From: Hyalangium ruber
GTDB taxonomy: Bacteria; Myxococcota; Myxococcia; Myxococcales; Myxococcaceae
NCBI RefSeq assembly: GCF_034259325.1
Contig: NZ_JAXIVS010000007.1
Location: 186,001 to 250,000 of the forward strand
Direction of reading: 5' to 3'
DNA length: 64,000 bases
This document shows, piece after piece, positions 53,568 to 62,957 of the stretch. The position numbers were made by a program, and so were the translations under genes. The first letter of the stretch is position 1. Every line of letters starts with the position of its first letter. Under the pieces are notes generated by a model. It saw nothing but the letters and a program-made list of their open reading frames with translations. It made no database searches and was not told the origin of the DNA.

Positions 53568-54535
53568 CGCTCCTGCCCTACCCCAATCACCAGCTTCCCA
53601 GCTTCGAGGTGGAGCGAGAGATCGGGAGGATCTTTCTCCGGCGCCGCCTTGAGCATGTCCTCGATGGGGGCGCGGACGTACTTCTTCAAGAACACGGCCA
53701 TGGTCTTGCCCGCCTTGGCATCCAAATGGGCCCAGGCGTCCTTGCCGACATGCACTTCGCCGCCTTGAGCGAGGAACGCCTTCTTGAGCTCGTCCAGCTT
53801 CGGGTTCGAAGTGCTGTCGAAGACCACCAGCACGGGCTTGTACCGGCTCGCCTTGCAGTCCTTCGGGAAGTCCAACTCCTCGCCCCAACGGCCTTGCCCC
53901 GATGCCGCGATGGTCACCCGCATCTTGATCTCGTATGCGGTCTTGCCCAGCAGACAATCGACCTGCCGCCCACCCTTCCCGCTCCGCCGCTTCACCGGGC
54001 TCTTCTTCGCGGGCGCAGGCGTGCCGCCAACGCTGAGGGCGATGATGGGCTCGAACAGGTAACCCGTCTCCTGCGCCGCTCGGTTGTCGATGTCGTAGAC
54101 CCACTTGCGCCACAGCAGGAAGGCCGTCAGCGCCTTGGGCGACATCGTGCCGTACTGAAGCAGGCCGCGAGCGCCAACTTGCTCCATCGTGGGCAGCGGC
54201 TGGCGCTCCAGAATCCGGGCGTACTTCAGGCGGTGCTTGTGGAGCGCCGCCAGGCACACGAAGAAGGTGATGGCTTCCGCATCCTTGGCCGCAAGACGCT
54301 CGATGAGCGGCCCGAACGGAACGCCAGGAAGCGCCAGCTCAGCTGGCGGCGCGTCCCCGTAGAAGTCCTTCAAGTCCTTGGGCAGCTTGGGGAAATGCTT
54401 GGAGAGGCCAAGGTCTCGCGCAACCACTGCAGCAAGGTATGAACAGATCGGGTCGGTCAGTGGCACCGCGAGGTCCGCCGCGCCCACGCTGCGCGCCTTC
54501 TCCACCATCGCCGACTGTGCTCGCGTCAGCCCCAT
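53477..54535 (-). CDS. Type II restriction endonuclease, ApaLI-like
   Basis: 352 residues. A PD-(D/E)xK-type active site is visible around 190-203: an Asp in RQVDCLL and Glu-x-Lys in YEIKMR, followed by VTIAASGQGRWGEEL and a PVLVVFD strand, a pattern I associate with the ApaLI restriction endonuclease family (ApaLI cuts GTGCAC). The C-terminal region has VGKDAWAHLDAKAGKTMAVF and an acidic tail. It overlaps the upstream C5 methyltransferase gene by 10 nt, the standard pairing of a type II system. The recognition sequence cannot be read from the protein; ApaLI-like specificity is a guess by family. Confidence 0.8.
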   Translation of the reverse strand: MGLTRAQSAMVEKARSVGAADLAVPLTDPICSYLAAVVARDLGLSKHFPKLPKDLKDFYGDAPPAELALPGVPFGPLIERLAAKDAEAITFFVCLAALHKHRLKYARILERQPLPTMEQVGARGLLQYGTMSPKALTAFLLWRKWVYDIDNRAAQETGYLFEPIIALSVGGTPAPAKKSPVKRRSGKGGRQVDCLLGKTAYEIKMRVTIAASGQGRWGEELDFPKDCKASRYKPVLVVFDSTSNPKLDELKKAFLAQGGEVHVGKDAWAHLDAKAGKTMAVFLKKYVRAPIEDMLKAAPEKDPPDLSLHLEAGKLVIGVGQERYTHPRKPSAALASDPDPIPPDVDEEIPTP

Positions 54536-55749
54536 AGCTGCAGTTGCTCCTTCGGTTCGAACCGCACCCCGAAGGTCGCCATCACCAGCTCGGTTGTACG
54601 TTCGAGCGCGGGGCTCATCCCCTGCGACGCCGTGGGCACGAAGCTCAAGAGAGCCCCGGGCTTCGGCTGGAAGCCGCGTTTGATGCGCTTGAGGTCGGCT
54701 GCCAGACCGCGGCCGATCACTTCGCCGAGCGCTGGCGGGACCGCGTTGCCAATGTGGAGCATCTGGGCGGTTGGCGGGCCCAGGAACTCAAAGTCGTCAG
54801 GGAAGGTCTGCAGCCGCGCACACTCACGGATGGTCAGGAAGCGGTCCTCGACCGGGTGGAGGAACTCATTGCGAGAGGCGCTCGTGATCGCCTTCGACGG
54901 CTCGTCCCCCTTGAGACGCCGGATTCCAGAGGGCGCGCCGCCACGCCGTTCGGTGGGCGTCCCATCCATCACCCGCCGGAAGGCACGTCGCGTGTAGCTC
55001 TGATGCTGAAGCTCCGGCGGGAGATCGCGCATTCGCTGCCCAGGCAGCAGAGCTCGAATCCGCTTCAGGTCCATCGCACTGACCGGCGGAGCGTAGTGCC
55101 CTTGAGGGCGCCCTTCCGGCCCGGAGGCTGGCTCTGACAAGCCCTCGAGCCCATCCAGGATCGTCGGGGTCTTGGGCCGCTCGCGTGCCACCAGATGGGC
55201 CCCTGGAGCTCCGAACGCCATGTGCGTGGGCGCGGGGAACGACGGGTCCCACCCCAAGCCTCCGATGGCGAGCACCCGCTTGCGGTGCTGAGGTACGCCG
55301 TAATTCGCGGCGTTCACCTTTCGCATGTGGATGCGATACCCGGCATCCACCAAGGGGCGGAGCAATTCGAGAACGTGAGCCCCGTCCTCCCCGGTCAGGA
55401 ACCCTTCCACGTTCTCGAACACGAACGCCGTGGGCTTCCTCTCCGCGATGAGGCCCGCGTAAACCCCCACCAACGTGTTCCGTGCATCTCCGCTGCGACG
55501 CGAGCCCGCGGACGAGAAGCCCTGGCACGGAGGTCCGCCCACGATCACCGAGGCTTCTGGCAGACGGGTGTCCAGCCCGATGTCCGCCTCGACAACGTGG
55601 TCGCCGAGATTGCGCCTGTAGGTCTGGACCGCCCATTCGTCATGATCGATGGACGTCAGCACGCGAAAGCCCGCTTGCCGCAGACCGAGCGAGAGCCCTC
55701 CAGCGCCGCAGAACAGGTCGACGACCGTGAGTTCGGGTGCCTTCTTCAT
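54526..55749 (-). CDS. C5-cytosine DNA methyltransferase of the type II R-M pair
   Basis: 407 residues from the ATG at 55749. Motifs in order: I DLFCGAGGLSLG, IV GGPPCQGFSSAG (catalytic Cys), VI ENVEGF, VIII PQHRKRVLAIG, then a target-recognition region, IX and X GNAVPPALGEV. It would protect host DNA from the downstream endonuclease, whose gene it overlaps by 10 nt. It differs clearly in sequence from the other methyltransferase at 44.8 kb, so it is not a duplicate. The open frame above 55749 is not coding. The endonuclease gene follows the methyltransferase gene, the order that delays the nuclease. Confidence 0.95.
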   Translation of the reverse strand: MKKAPELTVVDLFCGAGGLSLGLRQAGFRVLTSIDHDEWAVQTYRRNLGDHVVEADIGLDTRLPEASVIVGGPPCQGFSSAGSRRSGDARNTLVGVYAGLIAERKPTAFVFENVEGFLTGEDGAHVLELLRPLVDAGYRIHMRKVNAANYGVPQHRKRVLAIGGLGWDPSFPAPTHMAFGAPGAHLVARERPKTPTILDGLEGLSEPASGPEGRPQGHYAPPVSAMDLKRIRALLPGQRMRDLPPELQHQSYTRRAFRRVMDGTPTERRGGAPSGIRRLKGDEPSKAITSASRNEFLHPVEDRFLTIRECARLQTFPDDFEFLGPPTAQMLHIGNAVPPALGEVIGRGLAADLKRIKRGFQPKPGALLSFVPTASQGMSPALERTTELVMATFGVRFEPKEQLQLWG

Positions 55750-55802
55750 CGGAGCCCGGACTGTACAGGATCCACCCGGTCGTCGACCCGGGGAATTGGA
55801 GC

Positions 55803-56387
55803 TCAGCGCCCCTTGAGGTTCTGCGCGACGAAGTCCCAGTTCACGAGCTTCTCGAGGAACGTGTCGATGTACTTGGGACGCGCGTTGCGAAAGTCCACGT
55901 AGTACGCGTGCTCCCACACATCGAGCGTGAGCAGGGCCTTCTGGCCGTGCTTCATGGGCAGGTCCGCGTTGCCCGTCTTGGTCACCGCGAGCTTGCCCTT
56001 CTCGAGCACGAGCCACGCCCACCCCGAGCCGAACTGCGTCGCGGCTGCGTTGGCGAACTCCTCGCGGAAGCGCTCGAAGGAGCCGAAGTCCCGGACGATG
56101 GCCTCCGCGAGCTCACCCGTGGGGCGGCCGCCCCCGTTCGGCTTCATGCAGCTCCAGTAGAATGTGTGGTTCCACACCTGGGCCGCGTTGTTGAAGACCC
56201 CGCCCTCGCTGCCAAGGATGACCTCTTCGAGCGTCTGGTGGGCCTCGGGCTTGCCCTCGAGCAGCTTGTTCAGGTTGTTCACATACGCGGCGTGGTGCTT
56301 GCCGTGGTGGAACTCGAGCGTCTCCGCGCTGAGGTGCGGGGCGAGGGCGTCCTTCGCATAGGGGAGCTCTGGCAGCGTGAAGGGCAC
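55803..56387 (-). CDS. sodB: Superoxide dismutase, Fe type
   Basis: 194 residues from a GTG at 56387 with AAGGACG upstream; this gives the standard VPFTLPELPY N-terminus, while the longer frame adds a His-rich, unlikely stretch. It dismutates superoxide in the cytoplasm. The four metal ligands are visible: His in FHHGKH, His in VWNHTFYW, and Asp and His in LDVWEHAYYVDF. The AATQFGSGWAWL segment with Gln is the iron-type signature, as manganese enzymes usually place the Gln elsewhere. It lies between the two restriction-type loci, suggesting that accessory genes have inserted around it, or that it was carried along. Confidence 0.95.
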   Translation of the reverse strand: MPFTLPELPYAKDALAPHLSAETLEFHHGKHHAAYVNNLNKLLEGKPEAHQTLEEVILGSEGGVFNNAAQVWNHTFYWSCMKPNGGGRPTGELAEAIVRDFGSFERFREEFANAAATQFGSGWAWLVLEKGKLAVTKTGNADLPMKHGQKALLTLDVWEHAYYVDFRNARPKYIDTFLEKLVNWDFVAQNLKGR

Positions 56388-56510
56388 GGGGTGCGTCCTT
56401 TCGTGAGGCGGGTGGGGTGATGCGTGCGTCTGCTCTACCGGCACGCCGCGCGCGCGTCAGCCCCGCGACCAATAGATGAGCAAAATGCCAATGGACTGGC
56501 AGGGCACCCG

Positions 56511-58646
56511 TCAAGCCCTGGGCGCGGTGAAGAGGCCTCGCAGGCTCGCGGGCAGGACGCCGCCCAGGAGCTTCAGCGCTTCGTCCTGCAGCTTCACCAG
56601 CTCCGCCAGCTCCGCCGCGGCCCGCGCCACTTCGGCCACGAGGCGACGCTGCACCTCCACCGAAGGCAGGGGCAACCGCAGCAGCGGGAAGTGATGCGCC
56701 CGGATCGCGGCGTAGTTCGTCGAGCCCTTCACGAAGGGCCGGATGTCCGCCTCCGGGATTCCCGACCGCATGTACCAGTCCAGGTACTCCGGGAGCGCCA
56801 CCGCGCGGTCGATCTCGTAGACGAAGTAGTGGCTGCTCACGATGGCGCCCTCCAGCTCCGCGGGCACGAGGCCGAAGCCTCCCAGCTTCGCGTCGATCTC
56901 CGCGACGATGAGGTCGTCCTTGCGCACCACCTGCTGCCGCCGGGTCTTTATCTCCGCGCCTCGCTTCTTCCCTCGGAACGCGAGGCCCCGGCCGTGGAGC
57001 TGGACCGTGAGCAGCGTGTACTCCACCGCGTCCTCGATCTCGATGAACTCCTTGCGAAGCTTCAGGCAGTCCGAGAGCGGACGCTCCGAGCCTTGAGGCG
57101 ACATGTCCCGTAGGAGCTCCAGCGCGCGCTCGCTGCGTGCCGCCACCTGCTTCGAGACCTCCGCCGCGCGCCGGAACAGCTCCGTCGGCGAATGGGCTTC
57201 GACCTCCTTCCGCACCCGAGGATTCGGCACATCCAGGTCGAAGTCCCGCGCGACCAGCTCCTCCACGGGTACGCGCCAGGAATGAGGCCCCTCGGCGCGC
57301 GCGCGCCACCACTCGATGCAGGGGGTGAACTCCTCGAACCGGAAGGGCCGGGTCTTCGAGTACATGTGGCGATCCGTCGGCCCCGGCACCTCGTAGAACC
57401 ACACCTCCTTCGTGGGACCCGACCGATCGAAGAACAGCAGGTTCGACGCGATGGGGGTGTAGGGCGTGAAGACGCCGCGAGGCAACCGCACCACCGTGTG
57501 CAGGTTGCACTCCGAGAGCAGCTGGCTCTTGATGCGCGCGGCAACCCCCTTCGTCGACAGGAACCCGTCCGAGACGACGATCGCCGCGCGCCCGGGCTGG
57601 TCGCCCCGCCTCAACCTCCACATGATGAGCTGCAGGAACAACAGCGCGGTCTCCGCCGTCTGCTTGTCCTCGGGAAAGTTCTCGAGGATGCCCCGCTCCT
57701 CTTCCCCGCCAAACGGCGGATTGGTGAGGATGACGTCGACGCGGTCCTTCGGGCCGATCTCCCGCAGCGGCGTGGCCAGGCTGTTGCCCAGCACGATTCG
57801 CGGGGACTCCAGCCCATGGAGCAGCAGGTTCATCTGCGCCAGCATGTAGGGCAGCGGCTTGGCTTCACCGCCCAGGATGGAGTCGGCCTGGAGCTGGGTC
57901 CTCTGCCGGCTCGTCCTGCACTGCGCCGAGAGGTGCTGGAACGCCTCGACGAGGAATCCGCCCGTCCCACACGCGGGATCGAGCACCCGCTCTCCGAGCT
58001 TGGGCTCGACCATCCGCACCATGAACCGGACCACCGACCGCGGCGTGTAGAACTCGCCCGAGTCGCCCGCTCCGTCCCCCATCTCCTTGAGCATCGACTC
58101 GTAGAAGTTCCCCAGCGTGTGGATCTCCTCGGACGCGGTGAAGTGGATGCCGTTCACCTTGTTGAGGACATCTCGCAGCAGGTACCCGTTGATCATCCGG
58201 TTGACCGTGCCCTTGAACACGGTGGCGATCACATCCCGACGGTCCCCGTCCTTCGCGCCGCGCAGGCTCCTCAAGTAGGAGAACAGGCCCGCGCCCCTCG
58301 AGCCATCCGGGCGGCGGCACCGCTCCTGGTTGATGAAGGCGATGAGCTCCTCGCCGGTGATTCCGTCCTCCTTGGCGGCCCAGTCGCGCCAGCGGTAGGG
58401 GGCCTCGATCGCGGGCTTGAGCCGCTTGCCCTCGCGCCGGGCCTCCGCCTCCCGAAGCGCCTCCATGTCGTCGAGGAACTTCAGGAACAGGATCCACGTG
58501 AGCATGGGCAGTCGATCCAGGTCCCCGTTGAGCCCCTTGTCCTTGCGCATGATGTCGCGCGCGGACTTGAGGAGACTCCCGAGCCGCTCGGCCGTGGTCA
58601 CCGGAGCACTGCCCTGCTTCGCCTTGGCCTTCATCATCGTCGCCAT
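56511..58646 (-). CDS. Orphan type I DNA methyltransferase fused to a specificity domain
   Basis: 711 residues from the ATG at 58646. The N-terminal HsdM-like helical bundle (about 20-150) precedes an adenine N6 methyltransferase domain with DPACGTGGFLVEA (motif I, about 220) and NPPFGG (motif IV, about 310). The C-terminal about 200 residues resemble an HsdS target-recognition domain (GFGLVPAELEGAIVSSHYFVYEID, then PLPSVEVQRRLVAEV and a coiled helix). HsdM and HsdS functions are thus fused. No HsdR or other nuclease gene is adjacent, so it is probably an orphan methyltransferase. A type IIG enzyme is unlikely because no PD-ExK motif is evident. Confidence 0.88.
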   Translation of the reverse strand: MATMMKAKAKQGSAPVTTAERLGSLLKSARDIMRKDKGLNGDLDRLPMLTWILFLKFLDDMEALREAEARREGKRLKPAIEAPYRWRDWAAKEDGITGEELIAFINQERCRRPDGSRGAGLFSYLRSLRGAKDGDRRDVIATVFKGTVNRMINGYLLRDVLNKVNGIHFTASEEIHTLGNFYESMLKEMGDGAGDSGEFYTPRSVVRFMVRMVEPKLGERVLDPACGTGGFLVEAFQHLSAQCRTSRQRTQLQADSILGGEAKPLPYMLAQMNLLLHGLESPRIVLGNSLATPLREIGPKDRVDVILTNPPFGGEEERGILENFPEDKQTAETALLFLQLIMWRLRRGDQPGRAAIVVSDGFLSTKGVAARIKSQLLSECNLHTVVRLPRGVFTPYTPIASNLLFFDRSGPTKEVWFYEVPGPTDRHMYSKTRPFRFEEFTPCIEWWRARAEGPHSWRVPVEELVARDFDLDVPNPRVRKEVEAHSPTELFRRAAEVSKQVAARSERALELLRDMSPQGSERPLSDCLKLRKEFIEIEDAVEYTLLTVQLHGRGLAFRGKKRGAEIKTRRQQVVRKDDLIVAEIDAKLGGFGLVPAELEGAIVSSHYFVYEIDRAVALPEYLDWYMRSGIPEADIRPFVKGSTNYAAIRAHHFPLLRLPLPSVEVQRRLVAEVARAAAELAELVKLQDEALKLLGGVLPASLRGLFTAPRA

Positions 58647-58713
58647 GGAGGTTCTGGCTCGACGCCATAGGCCGCATCGAGGAGCATCCGCAACCCCACC
58701 CCTCGGAGCCCCC

Positions 58714-59118
58714 ATGCACCGTAGCCGCTTCTGTGCCCTCGTCATCGACTGCAAGGTCGATGACATTGACGCCGCCGCGACCTTCTGGAGCAGCGCGTTC
58801 GGCAAACCCGTCGTGCCCCCCTCGCCCGATAGCGGCAACTACCGCGAGCTGTCCACCGGGGACGATGAGCCCATCATCCTCTTACAAAAGGTAGATCACG
58901 AAAGCCGCGTACACCTGGACATCGAAGCCGATGATTTGGATGCCGAGGTGAAGCGCCTGGAGGCGCTCGGCGCCAAGCGGGTGGCCTTCGTCCGCCAGCG
59001 CTGGTGGGTCATGGAGGCCCCCACCGGCCACCGCTTCTGTGTCGTCCGCCCCCAGCGCGGCGCCCTGGAGGGTCGCCCCCGCACTAACTCCTGGGACGGA
59101 GGGGCAACCTCACCGTAA
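58714..59118 (+). CDS. VOC-family (glyoxalase-like) protein
   Basis: 134 residues of the vicinal oxygen chelate fold, two beta-alpha-beta-beta-beta modules (IDCKVDDIDAAATFWSSAFG; RVHLDIEADDLDAEVKRLEALG; APTGHRFCVVRP). It is closest in pattern to the single-domain Glyoxalase_6-like group, many of which have no known substrate. I chose the ATG at 58714; the frame upstream overlaps the divergent methyltransferase. Its 3' end overlaps the convergent histidine kinase gene by 35 nt. Confidence 0.85.
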   Translation: MHRSRFCALVIDCKVDDIDAAATFWSSAFGKPVVPPSPDSGNYRELSTGDDEPIILLQKVDHESRVHLDIEADDLDAEVKRLEALGAKRVAFVRQRWWVMEAPTGHRFCVVRPQRGALEGRPRTNSWDGGATSP

Positions 59119-61975
59119 AGGTGGTGCCATCCCCCTCGTGGGAGCGCACCTCGATGTTCCCCCGGTGCGCTTCGACGATCTGCCGGGAGATGAAGAGCCC
59201 CAACCCCAGGCTGCCTCGACTCCCCGTCCGGTGCTCCTGCCCCCGCTGGAAGGGCTCGAACAGCGTCGGGAACACCTCCGCGGAGATGGGCGCGCCCAGG
59301 TTGTGGACCTCGAAGAGCACGCCCTCCCCTTCCACCCGGGCCGACGCCTGGATGGGTGAGTCCGGGGGGCTGTGCTGCATCGCGTTGCCCAGCAGGTTCG
59401 CCATCACCTGCGCCAGCCGATCCGGATCGGCCTCCACCCAGCTCCCCGCCTCCACGCGGAGCTCGAGGTGCCGCTCGGGGTAGGCGGACCGAATCTCCTC
59501 CACCACCTGCCGGGCCAGCCCCCCCAGCTCCACCGGCTGGGGGTGGATGGGAATGCCCCCCACGCGCGCCTGCGTGAAATCCAGCAAGTCCCGGATGAGC
59601 CGGTGTGCCCGGTCCGCCGCCGCGTAGATGCGCGTGGCCGCCTTCGCGGTGCGCGCGTCGAGGTCCTCGCGCTTGATGAGCGTCGAGGCCGACAGCGAGA
59701 TGGCGTTCAGGGGGTTGCGCAGGTCATGGCTGACGATGGCCACCACGTCCTCGCGCACGCGCACCGCCTCCCGGGCCTCCTGGTAGAGCCGCGCGTTGTC
59801 GATGGCGATCGCCGCCCGGTCCGCGACCCCTTGCGCCACCGTCACCAGGGAGGGGCGCGCCATGCGCCCCGGCTCCCGCGATGCCAGGTTGAGCACCCCC
59901 AGCATCCGGCCCCGGGCCTTCAGCGGGAGGATGACGGAGGAGCGAGGCGCGAGCTCCTCCAGCACGGCCCGGTGCTCCGCGTTGCGCGCGGCGCGGTCCA
60001 GCCACTCGGAGGTGATGTCGACCACGGCCATCTCGCCCGTCTCGAACACCCGGGCCACCGGGCTCTCGGAACCGAGCCGCGGGGAGAAAGGCATGACCTG
60101 GCGGATGAGCTCCTTGTGGGCGGGATCCCTCGACAGCACCTCCAGCCGGTGCAACTGCCCGTCCTCTCCCAGCAGATCCATCATGCAGTAGTCCGACAGG
60201 TGTGTGACCACCAGGGAGGCGATGTTGCGCAGAATGGTGTGTACGTCCAACGACTGCGCGAGCACCGTGCCTGCCTCCACGAGCAGGGCCTGCGAGCGCT
60301 CGGCCTCCTTGCGCTGGCTGATGTCCCGAACGAGGCCGGTGAACACGCGCCCTCGCGCCAGCCGCGTCTCGCTGACCGCCAGCTCCATGGGAAAGACGCT
60401 CCCGTCCTTGCGCCGGCCCAGCACCTCGCGACCAATGCCGATGACCTTCCGCACCCCCGTACGCAGGTAGTTGCGGATGTACCGGTCATGCTCGCGACGG
60501 TAGGGCTCGGGCATCAGCATGCTCACGTCGCACCCCAGCAGCTCTTCCGGCGCATACCCGAACAGCCGCGTCGTGGCCGCGTTCACCCCCTGCATCACTC
60601 CGTGCTCGTCGATGGTGATGATGCTGTCCACCGCCGTGTCGAGGATGGCCCTCATGCGCTCGCTCGTCTCGAGCAGCGCCTCCTCCACCTGCTTGCGCTC
60701 GGTGATGTCCGTGGAGATGCTGCCCAGGGCGGCGGGACGGCCGTGCTCGGCCGGCAGCGGGAACTTCACCGAGAGATAGGTGTGCGGCCCGTCCTCCCCG
60801 GGGACGACCTCCTCGACCGTCACGGGGACCCCTCCCGCGAGCGCCCGAAGGTCCGTGGCCCGCAGGGTCCGGGCCACCTCCTCGGGCCACAGCTCCTCGT
60901 CCCGCTTTCCAATCAGCTCCTCGCGCGGACGGCCCAGCCGGGCCTCCATGTGGCGGTTGGTGACCAGCAACCGGCCCTCGGCGTCCTTCACGTAGATGGC
61001 GGCCCCGGCATGGTCCACGATGGCCTGCAGCCGCGCCTCGCTCTGCCGCAGCCGCTCGGTGAGCTGCGCCTGGACGATGAGCGAGGTGGCGCGCTGCGCC
61101 ATCATCCGCAACAGCTGCTGGTCGTCCTCCGAGAAATCGTAGGCGGTACACGAGCCCATGTAGGCCACGCCAATCACCCGATCCTCGTGGATGAGCGGTA
61201 CCCCATAGAGCGCGTGGATGCCCCGGCCCCGAGCGCTCGCGCCACGCGCCAGCGGATCCACGGCGGCGTCGCGCAGCAGCAGCGGCTCACGCCGGGCGGC
61301 CACCGTGCCCGCGAACCCCTCCCCCACCCGCGTGGAGCCGCCCTGCAGCCGCTCCTGCTCGAGCCCCATCGCCGCGCGCACGCGCAGGGTGTCCTGCTCA
61401 TCCCTCAGGAGGATCGCCACCGAGTCCACCGCGGCGACCGTCTCCAGCAGGACCGTCATCAGCTGGGGAAGGAAGGTGTTCAGGTCCCCCGTCCCCAGCG
61501 CCGCCGAGGAGACCCGATCCAGGGCGCGCAGCGTGCGCTCGCGCGCCAGGGAGAACCGGGTCGCCGAGGCGGTGATGGTCTCGTCGATGGCCCGGTCGAG
61601 CTGCCGCACCTCGCGGACGCTGATGCCCACCGCCACCTCCTGCTCCCAGAGCTCCAGGATGGTGTCTCGCAGGGCACTCAGCTCCTCGGTGGCCGTTCGC
61701 AGGTCATAGCCCTCGTCCAGCCGCTCCAGGGCATGCTTGTCCGGAAGCTCCTCCAGCTTGCCGCGCGTGCCTGGGTAGCTGGAGCCCACCACGAGGGAGA
61801 TGCGCTCCAGGATCTGCGGGATGTGGTCGCGCAAGGCCACGCGCTGCAGGTGCTTCGCGACAGGGAGGCTCCGGGCGCGGCGCTCCCACTCCTCCAGGAT
61901 GGCGGCCTGGCGTGCCTGGATGAAGTCGCACAACCGGATGCCCCCCGCCGCCGTCTCAGCGCCTTGTTCCGCCAT
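59084..61975 (-). CDS. Multi-sensor histidine kinase (RsbRD-GAF-PAS-PAS-GAF-HisKA-HATPase)
   Basis: 963 residues from the ATG at 61975 (MAEQGAET). Domains in order: an N-terminal RsbRD-like helical domain (about 15-150), GAF (about 165-310), PAS (about 325-440, LQAIVDHAGAAIYVKD), PAS (about 445-570, MRAILDTAVDSIITIDEHG), GAF (about 585-725), HisKA with SHDLRNPLN (phospho-acceptor His at about 746) and HATPase_c (about 850-960: NLLGNAMQHS, LGLGLFISRQIVEA). There are no membrane helices, so it senses cytoplasmic cues. No response regulator is nearby, so it is an orphan kinase. Ligands are unknown; the second PAS motif resembles those of oxygen/redox sensors but no haem ligand can be assigned. 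Confidence 0.92.
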   Translation of the reverse strand: MAEQGAETAAGGIRLCDFIQARQAAILEEWERRARSLPVAKHLQRVALRDHIPQILERISLVVGSSYPGTRGKLEELPDKHALERLDEGYDLRTATEELSALRDTILELWEQEVAVGISVREVRQLDRAIDETITASATRFSLARERTLRALDRVSSAALGTGDLNTFLPQLMTVLLETVAAVDSVAILLRDEQDTLRVRAAMGLEQERLQGGSTRVGEGFAGTVAARREPLLLRDAAVDPLARGASARGRGIHALYGVPLIHEDRVIGVAYMGSCTAYDFSEDDQQLLRMMAQRATSLIVQAQLTERLRQSEARLQAIVDHAGAAIYVKDAEGRLLVTNRHMEARLGRPREELIGKRDEELWPEEVARTLRATDLRALAGGVPVTVEEVVPGEDGPHTYLSVKFPLPAEHGRPAALGSISTDITERKQVEEALLETSERMRAILDTAVDSIITIDEHGVMQGVNAATTRLFGYAPEELLGCDVSMLMPEPYRREHDRYIRNYLRTGVRKVIGIGREVLGRRKDGSVFPMELAVSETRLARGRVFTGLVRDISQRKEAERSQALLVEAGTVLAQSLDVHTILRNIASLVVTHLSDYCMMDLLGEDGQLHRLEVLSRDPAHKELIRQVMPFSPRLGSESPVARVFETGEMAVVDITSEWLDRAARNAEHRAVLEELAPRSSVILPLKARGRMLGVLNLASREPGRMARPSLVTVAQGVADRAAIAIDNARLYQEAREAVRVREDVVAIVSHDLRNPLNAISLSASTLIKREDLDARTAKAATRIYAAADRAHRLIRDLLDFTQARVGGIPIHPQPVELGGLARQVVEEIRSAYPERHLELRVEAGSWVEADPDRLAQVMANLLGNAMQHSPPDSPIQASARVEGEGVLFEVHNLGAPISAEVFPTLFEPFQRGQEHRTGSRGSLGLGLFISRQIVEAHRGNIEVRSHEGDGTTFTVRLPLRPRS

Positions 61976-62168
61976 GAGCGAAAGGTAGCCACCCGCCAAC
62001 CTCTCGCCTGGGGAAGCACTCGGGAGAGCGACAGGGCCCAAGCGCCGCGCTCACGCCACGGAGCGGGGTGCCTGGAGGCTCGCTCTGCCACCAGCCGAGC
62101 CACCGAAAGACAGCAGCCTCCCTACCTGCGGGGTGCTACGGTGCCGGTCCGTGGCGCGCGATGAATCC

Positions 62169-62957
62169 ATGGCAGAGCGGGCGGACCGGCTGGAACTGCC
62201 GTTCAACGAGTTCGGCGTGGATCCGTATGGCATCTCCAAGAAGCACATTGCCCTGGCGGCGTCCGTCCTCGCCGTCCTCTACCGGAACTACTTCCGGGTG
62301 AAGTGCTACGGCATCGAGCACGTGCCGCCGCGGGGGCGCGGCATGCTGGTGGGCAACCACTCCGGCGGCTACGCCGTGGATGGGGCCATGGTCCTCACCT
62401 CCATGTTCCTGGAGATGGAGCCCCCCCGGCTCGCCCAGGGCATGGCCGAGAAGTTCATCAACCGCTTCCCCGTCGCCTCCCTCTGGACGAGCCGCACCGG
62501 CCAGTTCACCGGCCTGCCCGAACATGCGCGACGGCTGCTCGAGGACGACCGGCTGCTCATGATCTTCCCCGAGGGTGCGCGCGGCACCGCCAAGCTCTAC
62601 AGCGAGCGCTACTCGCTGGTGGACTTCGGCACCGGCTTCATCCGCCTGGCCCTCCAGACGCGCAGCCCCATCATCCCCTTTGCCTTCCTCGGCGGCGGCA
62701 CGGCGCTGCCCACCGTCGCCAACCTCTATGGGCTGGGGCGCCTGCTCGGAGTGCCCTACATCCCCGTCACGCCCTATCTGCTGCCCCTCCCCCTGCCCGC
62801 GCCGCTGGAGATCCACTACGGCGAGCCGCTCACCTTCTCCGGCAACGGGGACGAGGACGACGAGGTCATCGCCGGGTACGTGGAGCAGGTGAAGTCGCGC
62901 ATCGCCGGGCTCATCGAGAAGGGGCGCGCGACGCGCGGCCGGAGGAAGGCGGAATGA
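62169..62957 (+). CDS. Lysophospholipid acyltransferase family protein
   Basis: 262 residues from the ATG at 62169. PlsC-like fold with the acyltransferase block GNHSGGYAVDG (His in block I), then the FPEGARG block III and a PFAFLGGG block IV. It probably transfers an acyl group to a lysophospholipid or glycolipid at the inner membrane; the substrate is unknown. It overlaps the following epimerase gene by 4 nt (ATGA), so the two are coupled and may act on the same lipid or glycan. Confidence 0.85.
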   Translation: MAERADRLELPFNEFGVDPYGISKKHIALAASVLAVLYRNYFRVKCYGIEHVPPRGRGMLVGNHSGGYAVDGAMVLTSMFLEMEPPRLAQGMAEKFINRFPVASLWTSRTGQFTGLPEHARRLLEDDRLLMIFPEGARGTAKLYSERYSLVDFGTGFIRLALQTRSPIIPFAFLGGGTALPTVANLYGLGRLLGVPYIPVTPYLLPLPLPAPLEIHYGEPLTFSGNGDEDDEVIAGYVEQVKSRIAGLIEKGRATRGRRKAE

